Assembly (NCBI RefSeq): GCF_017742235.1 | Contig: NZ_JAGHKQ010000006.1 | Span: forward strand, 175,283 to 239,282 | Length of the DNA stretch: 64,000 nucleotides | DNA from: Bacillus sp. 165 | GTDB lineage: Bacteria; Bacillota; Bacilli; Bacillales; Bacillaceae_G | Direction of reading: 5' to 3' | Shown: piece by piece, positions 15,428 to 25,098 of the stretch | Numbering within the stretch: the stretch's first letter is position 1 | Layout of the letters: each line of letters opens with the position of its first letter | The notes under the pieces: model-generated | The model's input: only the letters and a program-made list of their open reading frames with translations | Databases searched by the model: none | Told to the model about the DNA's origin: nothing | Program-made: the position numbers and the translations under genes

Positions 15428-16300
15428 ATGAAAAAATTAAACAGGAGAAATTTTTTAAAAAATGGGATTCGGTTGATGTTTTATTCTGTTCTTACATCCG
15501 GCTTAGGATATTACTACGCGCGATACATTGAACCAAGGCTGCTCACAACTGCATACCATACTATCTCCTCTCCACTTATCCCAAGAGGGTTTAATGGAGC
15601 AAAGATCGTTCAATTCAGTGATCTGCATTTAGGCTATAATTACACATTAGAACAGCTAGAGGTATTGATAGAAAAAATTAACGAGCAAAAGCCGGATTTG
15701 GTATTTTTCACAGGAGACTTAATGGATGACCAACGTACGTATTCACGTACAAATGAAATTGCACCAGTATTACGACGGGTTAATGCTCCTCTTGGTAAAT
15801 TCGCAATATATGGAAATCATGACCACGGAGGGTACGGAACTGAAATTTATGAACAAATTATGAGTGCAGCCGGCTACGAAATTCTTATAAACAGCAGTAA
15901 AATTATTAAACTCGTAGACGGCAGCCAAATTGGCGTCTTAGGTATCGATGACTTAATGCTGGGCAATCCCAAAATTAAGGAAACAATTCAACAGGCTGAC
16001 CCAAATCTGTACACGATTGCTCTTATACATGAACCTGATATGGCACACATGGTTGCCGACTCTGCTGTCAATTTGCAGCTTTCCGGCCACAGTCATGGGG
16101 GACAAGTACAAATACCTTTTGTCGGTCCAATCATTACTCCTCCGCTTGCAGAAAAATATGTTGAAGGATTTTACAAAGTAAACAGCTCCAGCGGACACGA
16201 ACTTCTCGTCTATGTCAATCGAGGAATCGGCACAACCCGAGTTCCTTTTCGATTTTTAGCGCGCCCGGAGCTTACGGTTTTTACACTGGTAGCAAAGTAA
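15428..16300 (+). CDS. ykuE: Tat-exported metallophosphoesterase YkuE
   Basis: A 290-residue calcineurin-like phosphoesterase. Metal-binding motifs are FSDLHLG, TGDLMDD, YGNHDHGGYG and SGHSHGGQ. The N terminus MKKLNRRNFLKNGIRL is a twin-arginine signal (RRNFLK) followed by a hydrophobic stretch, so the folded enzyme should cross by Tat. B. subtilis YkuE is a Tat substrate bound to the cell wall; its natural substrate is not settled. I choose the second ATG (15428) for better spacing from AAAGG; the ATG at 15422 would add two residues. Confidence 0.9.
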   Translation: MKKLNRRNFLKNGIRLMFYSVLTSGLGYYYARYIEPRLLTTAYHTISSPLIPRGFNGAKIVQFSDLHLGYNYTLEQLEVLIEKINEQKPDLVFFTGDLMDDQRTYSRTNEIAPVLRRVNAPLGKFAIYGNHDHGGYGTEIYEQIMSAAGYEILINSSKIIKLVDGSQIGVLGIDDLMLGNPKIKETIQQADPNLYTIALIHEPDMAHMVADSAVNLQLSGHSHGGQVQIPFVGPIITPPLAEKYVEGFYKVNSSSGHELLVYVNRGIGTTRVPFRFLARPELTVFTLVAK

Positions 16301-16314
16301 ATAAAAGTTTATTC

Positions 16315-16343
16315 AGGCCGAGACACGCTCCGGCCTTTTTTTA
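16315..16343 (+). terminator. Terminator of ykuE
   Basis: AGGCCG / CGGCCT stem followed by a T7 tract. Confidence 0.8.
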
Positions 16344-16400
16344 TTCGCCCATTTTCTACATTTTTCACGACCGGTACTTGCTCTCATCTCCTTCTTTTTC

Positions 16401-16409
16401 CATACAATA
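16401..16409 (+). promoter_or_regulatory. Sporulation-type -10 element (sigma E/K)
   Basis: CATACAATA fits the -10 consensus of mother-cell sigma factors (sigma E CATACANT, sigma K CATANNNTA). It lies 29 bases before a coat-like gene. The -35 region is not convincing. Confidence 0.5.
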
Positions 16410-16437
16410 GAATGAATTCTACTAAGGAGGTTAAAGT

Positions 16438-16695
16438 ATGTATCCTCAATTTCAGCCGGTTGATTTTCGTTCTCAACCGCCAGTTGCAGGTCCTCCGGGA
16501 ACGCGCTTCTTTCCCTTTTTGGGACTCCCGTTTTTAGCAGGCGGCGCACTAGGCTTACTCGGCGGCGCACTAATATTTGGACCAAGACCATTCTATCCAT
16601 ATCAACCTGCCCCATGCGGTCCATATCCATGCGGTCCATATGGCGGGGCACCATTCGGCGGCGCACCATTCGGCGGTTCTCCTTACTATTACTAA
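16438..16695 (+). CDS. Small Gly/Pro/Tyr-rich, possibly spore-coat, protein
   Basis: An 85-residue protein with a Pro-rich start, one hydrophobic Gly/Leu segment (FLAGGALGLLGGALIFG) and a Gly-Pro-Tyr-rich tail with short repeats (CGPYPCGPYGG, APFGGAPFGG) ending in YYY. This composition is typical of coat or exosporium-associated small proteins. AAGGAGG lies seven to eight bases before the ATG. A mother-cell-type -10 element lies upstream and a strong bidirectional terminator downstream, so it is monocistronic. The assignment rests on composition and promoter, not on homology. Confidence 0.65.
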   Translation: MYPQFQPVDFRSQPPVAGPPGTRFFPFLGLPFLAGGALGLLGGALIFGPRPFYPYQPAPCGPYPCGPYGGAPFGGAPFGGSPYYY

Positions 16696-16716
16696 AATGG
16701 CAAAATAGAAAACTAT

Positions 16717-16761
16717 AATGAAGAAAGAGGAGAGATTGACGTTCTCTCCTCTTTCTTCATT
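16717..16761. terminator. Bidirectional terminator
   Basis: Nineteen-base perfect arms rich in purine/pyrimidine runs with a 7-base loop, between convergent genes; it overlaps the stop codon of the ABC permease gene. Confidence 0.85.
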
Positions 16762-17968
16762 GCTTGTTTACAAAATGAATAAAATCCTTCCAGTTCACTT
16801 TTTCTCGGTAATTCATAACGCCATTTATGTAGATGCGGCTCGTGAATTTATTCAATACTATAATTGTTCCAACTAATAGTACCGTCGTAATTATAATCTC
16901 CCCTAATCCAGCTTCCCCGGCAACAATGCGGGAAAACGTAATGATTGGAGAAAACAAGGGAATATAGGAACTCACTATAACTAAAGTGCTATTGGGATCA
17001 GTCATGGATTTGATTCCAATAAATAACGCTGCAATAATAAAACCGGTAACAGGCATAGAAACTGCGGAAATATCTTCTGTTCTGCTTACCACGGACCCAA
17101 CAGCAGCATACAGCATGGCATATACTATATATCCCAACACGAAGTACAGTACAAAAGCAAGCATCACCGCAGGCGTTAACTGACTCAAGTCCACTAACAT
17201 ACCAAACAATTTTAAGTTATCCTTATCAATCCAGCCAAGCAAGTAACCGAGTCCATATGCAGCAGCAATGATAATAATTTGAAACAATCCTATTATCAGC
17301 ATGGAAAAAATTTTGCCGTACATCATATAAACAGGCCGTACTTTCGGTATGATGATTTCCATAACACGTGATGATTTTTCCGCGGCTACCGTGGTAGCGA
17401 TACTCTGCCCGAAAATAACAATCAGCATATAAATAAGAAACACAAACACATAGACAATTCCTGCGGTTTTCATTGAATCCTGCAGTATATCTCGTTTGAC
17501 TTCAACCGGTGTTAACAGCTTCACTGCCGTTTCAGGCCGAATGTCATTTTCGATGATTGTAGTATTTAAGTATTTTTGCTGAACATACTGTGAGATAACA
17601 GCCAAAAGCTCATTGTTAGGAAATGTTTTATAAGTATATGTAAGAAGCGGCTTAGATTCTTGTTCCTCAACTTGAATAATTCCGTCCAATTCCCCCTTCT
17701 CCACCTGTTTCTTTAAAGTGAGTAAATGTTGTTTGTCTTTTTGGATGACCTTCACATTATCAAGAGCAAGCTCGTTTTCTTCAATAGAATACTTCTGAGA
17801 AGTAGAGATAATCGCTACTGTACTCTCTTTTTGGTCCTCTTTTGTCACTTGCCCAAAGCCAAGAATACCCAAAATTCCAACAAACAAAATCGCAGCTGTA
17901 ATAATGACTGCTTTCGATCGGAAGCCCTCTTTTAAATGAAACAGAAAAACGATTCTTAACTTATTCAT
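16757..17968 (-). CDS. ABC-2 type exporter permease (NatB/YhaP-like)
   Basis: A 403-residue membrane protein: one N-terminal membrane helix (about 20-40), a large extracytoplasmic domain (about 45-170) and five to six further helices from about 175. This is the layout of NatB/YhaP ABC-2 permeases. The VAAEKSSRVMEIIIPKVRP segment after the second helix is characteristic. Its start codon directly abuts the stop codon of the ATPase gene (TAAATG), so the two are translationally coupled. Na+ or drug/antimicrobial peptide export is possible; the substrate is not evident. Confidence 0.85.
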   Translation of the reverse strand: MNKLRIVFLFHLKEGFRSKAVIITAAILFVGILGILGFGQVTKEDQKESTVAIISTSQKYSIEENELALDNVKVIQKDKQHLLTLKKQVEKGELDGIIQVEEQESKPLLTYTYKTFPNNELLAVISQYVQQKYLNTTIIENDIRPETAVKLLTPVEVKRDILQDSMKTAGIVYVFVFLIYMLIVIFGQSIATTVAAEKSSRVMEIIIPKVRPVYMMYGKIFSMLIIGLFQIIIIAAAYGLGYLLGWIDKDNLKLFGMLVDLSQLTPAVMLAFVLYFVLGYIVYAMLYAAVGSVVSRTEDISAVSMPVTGFIIAALFIGIKSMTDPNSTLVIVSSYIPLFSPIITFSRIVAGEAGLGEIIITTVLLVGTIIVLNKFTSRIYINGVMNYREKVNWKDFIHFVNKQ

Positions 17969-18853
17969 TTATCTCGCCCTTTCGACAAAGATTTCATGTA
18001 ATGTCGGCTCTAACAACTTAAAATACCGAAGAGAAATACCGTTATTTTGTAAGTCTGCTAGAAGAGACATTGCTTCCTCTTCCTTGTTCACCTTTACTAC
18101 CAAGTCTTTTAACGTTGCTTCAAAATATATCCCTTTTTCATCCAGCCATCTCTTTGCTTCACTATGAAAAGGAATCGTTAAATTACGGTAACCGTAATGC
18201 TCCTTAATTTCCTGCAAATTTCCACTAAGGACTGTTTTTCCTTTATTCAACATAATAATATGCTTACAAAAGGATTCCACCTGCTCCATGCGGTGACTAG
18301 AAAAAATAACCGTTTTTCCTTCTTGAATCTGTTCCTCGATAATAGATGCCAGCATGCTTGCATTAACCGGGTCCAATCCGCTAAACGGCTCATCCAAAAT
18401 AATTAGTTCCGGATTGTGAATGAGAGTAGCAATCAATTGAATTTTTTGCTGATTTCCTTTTGACAATTCACTTGCTTTTTTATGTTTATATTGGGGAATT
18501 TCTAGCTTATTGAGCCAATCATCTATTGCAGCATTCGCTTCTTTCCGGGTCATTCCTTCGAGTTCAGCAAAATAACGAAGCTGATCTACGACTTTTGTTT
18601 TCACATACAATCCCCGCTCTTCCGGTAAATACCCTATAGAAACTTCCTCACGATTCATTGGTTTACCGTTCCATAGAATGTCTCCGTTATCTTGCGTAAG
18701 CAATCCGAGTATCATTTTAATAGTCGTCGTTTTGCCGGCTCCATTTCGTCCCAATAAGCCAAGTACATCTCCCTTGTGTAACGAAAGCTGTAAGTTATCA
18801 ACGACTGTATTGGAACCAAATGATTTTTTTAAATTGCGTATCTCAAGTGTCAC
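17969..18853 (-). CDS. ABC exporter ATP-binding protein (NatA/YhaQ-like)
   Basis: A 294-residue ABC ATPase with Walker A GLLGRNGAGKTTTIK, signature ELSKGNQQKIQ, Walker B LIILDEPFSGLDP and the switch His in FSSHRMEQ. The NQQKIQ signature is the variant found in YhaQ-type exporters. I set the start at the GTG at 18851-18853 (giving MTLEIRNLKKSFG) since AAAGGGGG lies seven bases upstream; longer frames read through the intergenic region. It is the first gene of a two-gene operon with the permease. The promoter may be the TGATACAAT-type element upstream. Confidence 0.88.
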   Translation of the reverse strand: MTLEIRNLKKSFGSNTVVDNLQLSLHKGDVLGLLGRNGAGKTTTIKMILGLLTQDNGDILWNGKPMNREEVSIGYLPEERGLYVKTKVVDQLRYFAELEGMTRKEANAAIDDWLNKLEIPQYKHKKASELSKGNQQKIQLIATLIHNPELIILDEPFSGLDPVNASMLASIIEEQIQEGKTVIFSSHRMEQVESFCKHIIMLNKGKTVLSGNLQEIKEHYGYRNLTIPFHSEAKRWLDEKGIYFEATLKDLVVKVNKEEEAMSLLADLQNNGISLRYFKLLEPTLHEIFVERAR

Positions 18854-18978
18854 CTTTTTTCCCCCTTTTGGACATCCTCCCATCATTGTATCATACCATT
18901 CTGAATTTTTTATTATTAATAAAAAACCTCTGTATATCCCCTGATTTTCAAGTATGTTTAGACCGATAATTACAATAA

Positions 18979-19012
18979 TATCCCCATCCAACATAGTTAC
19001 CGGATGGGGATA
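18979..19012 (-). terminator. Terminator-like hairpin after ppk
   Basis: TATCCCCATCC / GGATGGGGATA, 11-bp perfect arms with a 12-base loop; the following tail is only moderately U-rich. Confidence 0.65.
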
Positions 19013-19022
19013 CATTTCACTT

Positions 19023-21134
19023 TTATTCTTCATCATCAGAAATACGATAAGCCATAGAAAAAAGTTCAGTTTGGCTGTCAATCTCCTGTTCATCCTCTTT
19101 TCGAATTACATAATGGTACTCACCGGTATTGTCTTGTTCTCGTGCTTTTACATTGTCAGACAAAGTCAGTTCTAATATATTCATAATACGGTGCTTCATA
19201 TCATCTTCTACAATCGGGAATGAAATTTCCACTCTTTTCTCCATATTGCGCGTCATCCAATCAGCAGAAGATAAAAACACCTTATGTTGTCCGTTATGCC
19301 TGAAGTAAAAGATACGACTATGCTCCAAATAACGGCCTACTAAACTAATCACCCGTATATTTTCGCTTACACCGGGAATGCCAGGTCTTAAGCAGCATGT
19401 TCCTCGTACGATTAAATCCACCTTTACCCCGGCTCGCGAAGCTTCATAAAGCTTCTGGATTAAAGATTTGTCTGTTAATGAGTTCATTTTGGCTATAATA
19501 TAACCATTCCTATATTGTTTATGATAACAAATCTCCTCATTAATAAGCTTAATAAAACAGGCTCGTATATCAAAAGGCGCAACTGACAATTGATGATAAT
19601 TCGGTATTTCTGTATATCCTGTTAAATAGTTAAAGAAGTTTGTAGCATCAATGCCAATATCTTTTCTCGTTGTGATATAGCCTAAATCTGTATACAGTTT
19701 CGCCGTCGCATCATTATAGTTCCCTGTGCCAAGATGAACAAAGCGTTGAATTTTTCCGTTTATCCTGCGAACAACCAGCGTGATTTTACTATGAGTTTTC
19801 AAATGACTCATTCCATAAATAACATGACAGCCTGCTTGCTCCAGCTCTTTTGCCCACTGCACATTATTTTCCTCATCAAACCGCGCTTTCAGTTCTACAA
19901 GCACAGTAACCTGCTTGCCATTTTCCGCAGCTTTTTTTAAAGCAGAAATGACTGGGGAATCACCGCTCACTCGATATAAAGTCTGCTTAATAGCCAGTAC
20001 ATCAGGATCCTTGGCTGCTTCCGCCACAAAGTCAATTACGGGCTGAAAGGACTCAAATGGATGATGCAAAAGAATGTCCTGCTCCAAAGCTTTCTCAAAC
20101 AAATTTTCATCCGAACGTATATCCCTTGGGGGCTGCGGAATGAGGGCAGGAAAAACTAAATGTTCATGCGTTTTGGATAACTCTTTATAAAGAGCAAAGG
20201 AAAATGTCAAATCGACTGGTCCATCAATTTCATATACATCCTTTTCATGAATCTCAAGAGCTGTATGTAAAGAATCTAACACCCGTTCATCCATCCCTTG
20301 TTTGGCAACTTCCAAACGGACAGCTGCACCCCTCTTTCTTTTTTGCAGTTCTTTCTCGATTACTTTCAATAAATCCCGCGCACCTTCTTCATGAATAGTT
20401 AAATCTGCATTGCGCGTAATCCGAAACCTCGTAACAGATAAAACATCGTAGCCAGTAAACATTTTATGAACAAAACTGCTGATAACATCCTCTAAAAAAA
20501 CAAACTTACGCTCTTCCTCCCCCGGCAAGAAAATAAAGCGCTCCAGCACCGACGGTACCTGCACAATGCCAAGCTTCGTTCGGTTCTCTTCAAGTTCTTC
20601 TTCATCGTCATACAGCATCACTGCCAAATTGAGACTTTTATTAAGCAGCATCGGAAACGGGCGATACGCATCAACAGCAACTGGGGTTAGAACAGGAAAG
20701 ATTTGTTCATCGAAGTATTCCTCAATAAAACTTAGCTGTTCCGGTGTTAATTCATCAAAAGAAATCGGATAAATCCCTTCCTCCTTCAGCTTAGGAATCA
20801 ACATAGATTGAAAGGCGCTGTATTGCAGGCGGACTAATTCATGAGTCTTCTCTGAAATCTTGTTCAACTGCTGTTTCGGTGTCAGGCCTGCTTTATTTTC
20901 AGGCTGATTGAATCCCGCTCTTACTTGATCCTGCAAACCCGCTACCCGAACCATAAAAAATTCATCTAAATTCGAACTAAAGATACTAATAAACTTTAAT
21001 CGCTCCAATAACGGATTACGTTCATCTAGCGCTTCACGAAGTACACGTTCGTTAAACGCAAGCCAGCTAAGTTCACGATTGTTATAGTATGCTGTGTCAT
21101 TAAAATTAACAGAATCGATCTGAGTTGTATTCAT
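19023..21134 (-). CDS. ppk: Polyphosphate kinase
   Basis: Reversibly polymerises the gamma-phosphate of ATP into polyphosphate. The 703-residue protein has the PPK1 order: N-terminal domain (NRELSWLAFNERVLREA, SNLDEFFMVRVAGL), head domain, and the two phospholipase-D-like C-terminal domains with the phosphorylated histidine in HLKTHSKITLV and FVHLGTGNYND. I take the ATG at 21132-21134; another ATG at 21161 lacks any ribosome site. It follows ppx by 140 bases in the same direction, so synthesis and breakdown of polyphosphate are encoded together. Confidence 0.95.
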   Translation of the reverse strand: MNTTQIDSVNFNDTAYYNNRELSWLAFNERVLREALDERNPLLERLKFISIFSSNLDEFFMVRVAGLQDQVRAGFNQPENKAGLTPKQQLNKISEKTHELVRLQYSAFQSMLIPKLKEEGIYPISFDELTPEQLSFIEEYFDEQIFPVLTPVAVDAYRPFPMLLNKSLNLAVMLYDDEEELEENRTKLGIVQVPSVLERFIFLPGEEERKFVFLEDVISSFVHKMFTGYDVLSVTRFRITRNADLTIHEEGARDLLKVIEKELQKRKRGAAVRLEVAKQGMDERVLDSLHTALEIHEKDVYEIDGPVDLTFSFALYKELSKTHEHLVFPALIPQPPRDIRSDENLFEKALEQDILLHHPFESFQPVIDFVAEAAKDPDVLAIKQTLYRVSGDSPVISALKKAAENGKQVTVLVELKARFDEENNVQWAKELEQAGCHVIYGMSHLKTHSKITLVVRRINGKIQRFVHLGTGNYNDATAKLYTDLGYITTRKDIGIDATNFFNYLTGYTEIPNYHQLSVAPFDIRACFIKLINEEICYHKQYRNGYIIAKMNSLTDKSLIQKLYEASRAGVKVDLIVRGTCCLRPGIPGVSENIRVISLVGRYLEHSRIFYFRHNGQHKVFLSSADWMTRNMEKRVEISFPIVEDDMKHRIMNILELTLSDNVKAREQDNTGEYHYVIRKEDEQEIDSQTELFSMAYRISDDEE

Positions 21135-21274
21135 AACTATTCCATTCCCCTTCACCAACATTATTGTTATAATACTATAACTTCTTCATCCGTTCTTATC
21201 ATAACAAATAAAGCAGGAGCAAGTTTTAACCCCGTGTTTACTATTTGTAAAGTTTATGTAAATGGGTGCAGACT

Positions 21275-22819
21275 TCATGACTGCTTACGATGAAAATATA
21301 ACTCAATGGTGCACTTCAGTACTTTCTCCAACGCTTTCTTTTGTTTCTCCGCTTGTATTCTTTCCGGCATTGCATTATCATTGCAAACTATATAAAACAA
21401 CAGCTTATCTTCATTTCTCACAACCGTAATGTCTTCAATTATATTGCGGTTTGTTGTATTTAAAGAGGACGCAAACTGCAAAATGGAACCCATAAGACGA
21501 ATATGTCGTTGTTCTTCTTTTGTAAACCATGCCTCAAACGGCTTGCTGTATTGCCTAAATAAGAGCTTTGATTTATAAGAAGCCATTAGGGCAAGCTTCA
21601 CACGTTCCTTATGCATCATACCGTCGATCGTTTTATTCGCCAGTAAATAAAAGGTATGCTGGCTGCTTGATTCAGAATCAATATAATTGCCGATATGGAA
21701 GACCTTTGCCCCCCATCTCATATACATTCTATCTTCAGGAGTAAATGCTGCTATTTCACACATCTGCAGTCCCTGACAAAGAATAGATGAGATTTTCATA
21801 AGCGCGATAGCATGGTTCATGTCCATCTCATACTCGCGGGCAAGCAAATAAAAGCTTTCCTCAATGACATTTGGATAATAAGGAAGTCCAAAAGACTTAA
21901 TTAATTCTTCATAAAACACTCCTTCACGCAGCCCTTTACCACTTAAAATAAAAGAAGATGCCTTAGTGATTTCCGTTAACGTTTGAAATACTTGAATTGC
22001 GGGGATAATAGTATCCGCACGGTCTTTCGCCAACCCTTCAAGTTTTTGAAGCTCCACAAAAGGAAGGGATGTAATCTGCTGCTTAACATATGGTATATCA
22101 TTCTCATTCATTTCATATAAATGAAGACCATATATTGGATATGACACAAGATTTTGGTGTACCTTCACCATATTCCGGGCACTGCCGCCAATTGCAATAA
22201 GCGGGAGCTTTTTCCCTTTCAGCCACGGCAGCGTTTGAAATTGTGTTTGTAAAAATAACACAAGGTTTTCTAGTTCTTCGGATGTCGGCATATCATGCTG
22301 AATGAATTGCTGTTTTAGTGATAATGCTCCGAAAGGAAAGCTGTGATAATTTTGTAGTTCACGGTTTTTAAAGTATGTAACTTCGGTACTTCCTCCACCA
22401 ATATCAACGGTAATTCCTTCAGAAAAAGGCGTAGAGTTCATTACCGCCATATAGCCGTAATATGCCTCTTCGTATTCTGATAAAATACGGAGCTCAAAAT
22501 CAGTATAAGCCGCCACTAAACGTTTAATTTCCTGTTGATTTGCAGCTTGACGGACCGTCGCCGTTGCGGTACAAATAACATGCTGCAATTTATGATAGCG
22601 TGTGCTGATTTGAAATTGCTGTAGCGTTTGCAATAATAAATTGATGCCCTCTCCTGTTAAAACATCGTCATTTGATAAGTAATTTCGTAATCTAGCTGAA
22701 ATTTTCGTATTTTCTAACTCCCGGTACATACCACTGCTCCGTTTTTCATATATAACGAGGCGCATAGTGTTAGATCCAATATCGATAATGCCGTATTGTT
22801 GTTTCAATGTTTGCTTCAT
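21275..22819 (-). CDS. ppx: Exopolyphosphatase Ppx/GppA
   Basis: Removes terminal phosphates from polyphosphate (or from pppGpp in GppA relatives). The 514-residue protein has the actin-like ASKHA fold with phosphate-binding loops GIIDIGSNTMRLVIY and TVDIGGGSTEVTYF, and a C-terminal HD-like helical region (MHKERVKLALMASYKSK). It is the first gene of the ppx-ppk operon, divergent from ykyB across a short shared promoter region. Confidence 0.93.
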   Translation of the reverse strand: MKQTLKQQYGIIDIGSNTMRLVIYEKRSSGMYRELENTKISARLRNYLSNDDVLTGEGINLLLQTLQQFQISTRYHKLQHVICTATATVRQAANQQEIKRLVAAYTDFELRILSEYEEAYYGYMAVMNSTPFSEGITVDIGGGSTEVTYFKNRELQNYHSFPFGALSLKQQFIQHDMPTSEELENLVLFLQTQFQTLPWLKGKKLPLIAIGGSARNMVKVHQNLVSYPIYGLHLYEMNENDIPYVKQQITSLPFVELQKLEGLAKDRADTIIPAIQVFQTLTEITKASSFILSGKGLREGVFYEELIKSFGLPYYPNVIEESFYLLAREYEMDMNHAIALMKISSILCQGLQMCEIAAFTPEDRMYMRWGAKVFHIGNYIDSESSSQHTFYLLANKTIDGMMHKERVKLALMASYKSKLLFRQYSKPFEAWFTKEEQRHIRLMGSILQFASSLNTTNRNIIEDITVVRNEDKLLFYIVCNDNAMPERIQAEKQKKALEKVLKCTIELYFHRKQS

Positions 22820-22882
22820 CCTTTTTTCAAGTGTTACTATCCATTATAATCCATATTCTTTTATCAGAAAAAGAGGGACTCA

Positions 22883-22910
22883 TTGAAAATTGTAGAAAAT
22901 CCATTATAAT
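22883..22910 (+). promoter_or_regulatory. Sigma A promoter of ykyB
   Basis: TTGAAA and TATAAT separated by 16 bases, 27 bases before the ykyB start codon. The neighbouring sequence ATCCATTATAAT occurs twice in this divergent region. Confidence 0.7.
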
Positions 22911-22936
22911 AGTGGAGAATAGAAAGGGGTGAAACA

Positions 22937-23392
22937 ATGGAGCGTTCTCATCATGGAAAAGAACCCACTATTTCAGAATTATCACAGGCTGTGTTTGTCG
23001 TTAACCGTCATGCAAAAGCAGCTCCGGACCCAAAGTTTTTATATTGGCTTAAAAAGAAAGCGCTTGAAAAGCTCATTTTTGAGAAGAAGGCGCAGAAGGA
23101 AGGGCTTCATTTTTCGAGAAATCCAAAGTTCAGTCAGCAGCAATCTGATGTTCTCGTACGTGCAGGTGACTATTTTTTCCATATTCCGCCTTCTAAAGAA
23201 GACTTCAAAACACTTCCTCATCTTGGTGAATTAAGCCAGACATACCGAAATCCCAAAACCAATATGTCGCTTTCTTTGGCAAAAAAGCTGTTGCAAAATT
23301 ATGTTGGTAAAGAAGCGTTCACCCAAGAACATCAAATGAAAAAGCCACAATTCCCTTGGCTCGGAAAGAACTATTTCAGTAGTAAAAAATAA
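22937..23392 (+). CDS. ykyB: YkyB family protein
   Basis: A 151-residue basic cytosolic protein matching B. subtilis YkyB through AVFVVNRHAKAAPDPKFLYW, HFSRNPKFSQQQSDVLV, and HLGELSQTYRNPKTNMSL. No function is established. AAAGGGGTG lies nine bases before the ATG. In B. subtilis it lies near cheV and patA; here it is divergent from ppx and about 13 kb from patA, so the block has been opened by insertions. Confidence 0.88.
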   Translation: MERSHHGKEPTISELSQAVFVVNRHAKAAPDPKFLYWLKKKALEKLIFEKKAQKEGLHFSRNPKFSQQQSDVLVRAGDYFFHIPPSKEDFKTLPHLGELSQTYRNPKTNMSLSLAKKLLQNYVGKEAFTQEHQMKKPQFPWLGKNYFSSKK

Positions 23393-23492
23393 TATTGGAA
23401 ACCTCCTTAACACTTTGAAATAGGTTGGCTCTCTTCGTTTATAACACTACGCTATGCAAGCTTGATTTTTTAGATCTAACACATCTTACAGC

Positions 23493-23526
23493 AAAAGACC
23501 ACTCAACGGCAATTGAGTGGTCTTTT
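23493..23526 (-). terminator. Terminator of the deacetylase-ykyA operon
   Basis: Fourteen-base perfect arms (AAAAGACCACTCAA / TTGAGTGGTCTTTT); it overlaps the ykyA stop codon. Confidence 0.9.
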
Positions 23527-24181
23527 ATGATGTCTTCTTTTTCACCTTAAAGCCAGCCTGCTTGTAAAAACTCAGCTTCTCATTATTATACTTTGCCGTT
23601 ACATCGTTAAACTTTGTATTCCATTCACTTACTTTGACATAGTTCTTATTCACGGCTACTACTTTATCGTTCACTTCCTTAAGCTTTTGAGTTTTCTCCT
23701 TCAGCATCGTATACAATTCTTTCTCTGATTGCAGCGCTGTTTTATATACTTTGTGCATTTCTTTAAATACCTCAAAGCGCTCTCGATACAATTCCTCTGT
23801 CTTTTGTGCTCTTTTGTTAAGTTCGCTGTTCTCTATTTTATCGATATATAGCTTTGCATCTGTCATCTTTTCTTGGGCGGCTTGCAGCAGCGTTTCTTCC
23901 TTCTGTAAAATCGACTCCCGCTCTGAAACCTCTTGTAAAGCCTCTTCTATAGTAGCTTGAACTGCTTCGTTATTTTGCTTTCCATCCTTCAAAATTTTTG
24001 AATACAGCTCTTGATTTTTTACTTCCAGCTTTTCTAGCTCCGCAGCTTCTTGATACAAACTCGCCTCTTGTTTTGCCGCATTTTCAAATACTGTATACAC
24101 TTCTTCTTCCTGTTTTGGGCCAAAGCATCCACTTAACAGGGTTATTGTTAATGCAATGGCAGCTAGTTTGACACCTTTCAA
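23525..24181 (-). CDS. ykyA: YkyA-type coiled-coil lipoprotein
   Basis: A 218-residue lipoprotein with lipobox LLSGC (Cys19) and a long charged helical body with heptad-like spacing throughout (for example AAELEKLEVKNQELYSKIL). It matches the Bacillus YkyA family of putative cell-wall-binding lipoproteins. It is 14 bases downstream of the polysaccharide deacetylase gene, so the two are co-transcribed, consistent with an envelope role. The molecular function is unknown. Confidence 0.87.
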   Translation of the reverse strand: MKGVKLAAIALTITLLSGCFGPKQEEEVYTVFENAAKQEASLYQEAAELEKLEVKNQELYSKILKDGKQNNEAVQATIEEALQEVSERESILQKEETLLQAAQEKMTDAKLYIDKIENSELNKRAQKTEELYRERFEVFKEMHKVYKTALQSEKELYTMLKEKTQKLKEVNDKVVAVNKNYVKVSEWNTKFNDVTAKYNNEKLSFYKQAGFKVKKKTS

Positions 24182-24195
24182 ATGGAATCCCTCCC

Positions 24196-25020
24196 CTATA
24201 AACGGGCATCATGCCAAAAATTCATCATAAAATGAGCATCTTCATTATAGACTTCGAACTCATACCCTCTGTGAACTAGTGATTGAATAATCCTAGGCAG
24301 CGCTTGGACAGTTTGCTCTTTTTCATGGAGTAAAATCACTTCAATATTACGCCTTACATGAGTATTTATATTGTTAATTATTGCATTTGGTTGCCCTGGC
24401 AGTTTCCAATCCAATGAATCAATCGTCCAATCCCATTCTTTAAAACCTGCAGCACTCATTTGGTCTCGCAACCCTTGATTCAAACCAGGCATGCTTCCAT
24501 ATGGGCATCGTGTTAGATGAGGAGTTGCGCCGGTAATATTCTTTATGATTTTTTGCTCTTCCATCATTTCTTTTACAATCTGCCCGTTTGTATACAAATG
24601 GGCATACTTGTGCGACATGCTGTGCAAACCAGGGTAATGCCCTTCTCTGACCAACCTTTTTACACTTTCTTCATACCCCGGCACATTTGCACCAATCATA
24701 AAGAACGTTGCCTTGATATTGTTCTGTTTTAATATATTCAACAACTGCTCTGTATAGGGGTTCGGTCCATCATCAAATGTCAGATACACTAATTTTCGTA
24801 CTTTTCCATTATATTCTTTCGGTAGTTCTTTTGTTGCACCTGCCATCTTTTGGCCGCTCACTATATGAACTGTATTCACTTGATCCGAAATTGCTTTTGC
24901 AGGAGATAGAAGCGCTCGAGCAAAAAGAAAGCTCCCAATACATATCCCAGCCGCTGCTACAAGCAACAGGGTTCTTTTCACAGGGCGTTTAAATCGCCGC
25001 CGAACGCGTCTTTGAATCAT
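24196..25020 (-). CDS. Membrane-anchored polysaccharide deacetylase
   Basis: A 274-residue NodB-family (CE4) enzyme with an N-terminal membrane anchor after an Arg-rich head. Catalytic motifs are TFDDGPNP, HSMSH (metal His pair), RCPYG (motif 3, with Cys where many have Pro), DWTIDSLDW and ILLHEKEQT. Likely substrate is N-acetylglucosamine or N-acetylmuramic acid in peptidoglycan. The start at 25020 has AAGGA nine bases upstream; an earlier ATG at 25041 lacks a ribosome site. Together with the lipoprotein YkyA it forms an envelope operon. Confidence 0.88.
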   Translation of the reverse strand: MIQRRVRRRFKRPVKRTLLLVAAAGICIGSFLFARALLSPAKAISDQVNTVHIVSGQKMAGATKELPKEYNGKVRKLVYLTFDDGPNPYTEQLLNILKQNNIKATFFMIGANVPGYEESVKRLVREGHYPGLHSMSHKYAHLYTNGQIVKEMMEEQKIIKNITGATPHLTRCPYGSMPGLNQGLRDQMSAAGFKEWDWTIDSLDWKLPGQPNAIINNINTHVRRNIEVILLHEKEQTVQALPRIIQSLVHRGYEFEVYNEDAHFMMNFWHDARL

Positions 25021-25098
25021 TCTATCATTTCCTTTCCCCATCCCTGTATTACTAATCTAGTATAAAATACATTCAATTATGGAAGTGTTACGAAAAGG

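Noticed and set aside
16313..16669. 118-residue minus-strand frame with Met/Asp/Arg repeats
   Set aside because: Antisense reading of the Gly/Pro/Tyr-rich coat-like gene; the repeats are its mirror.
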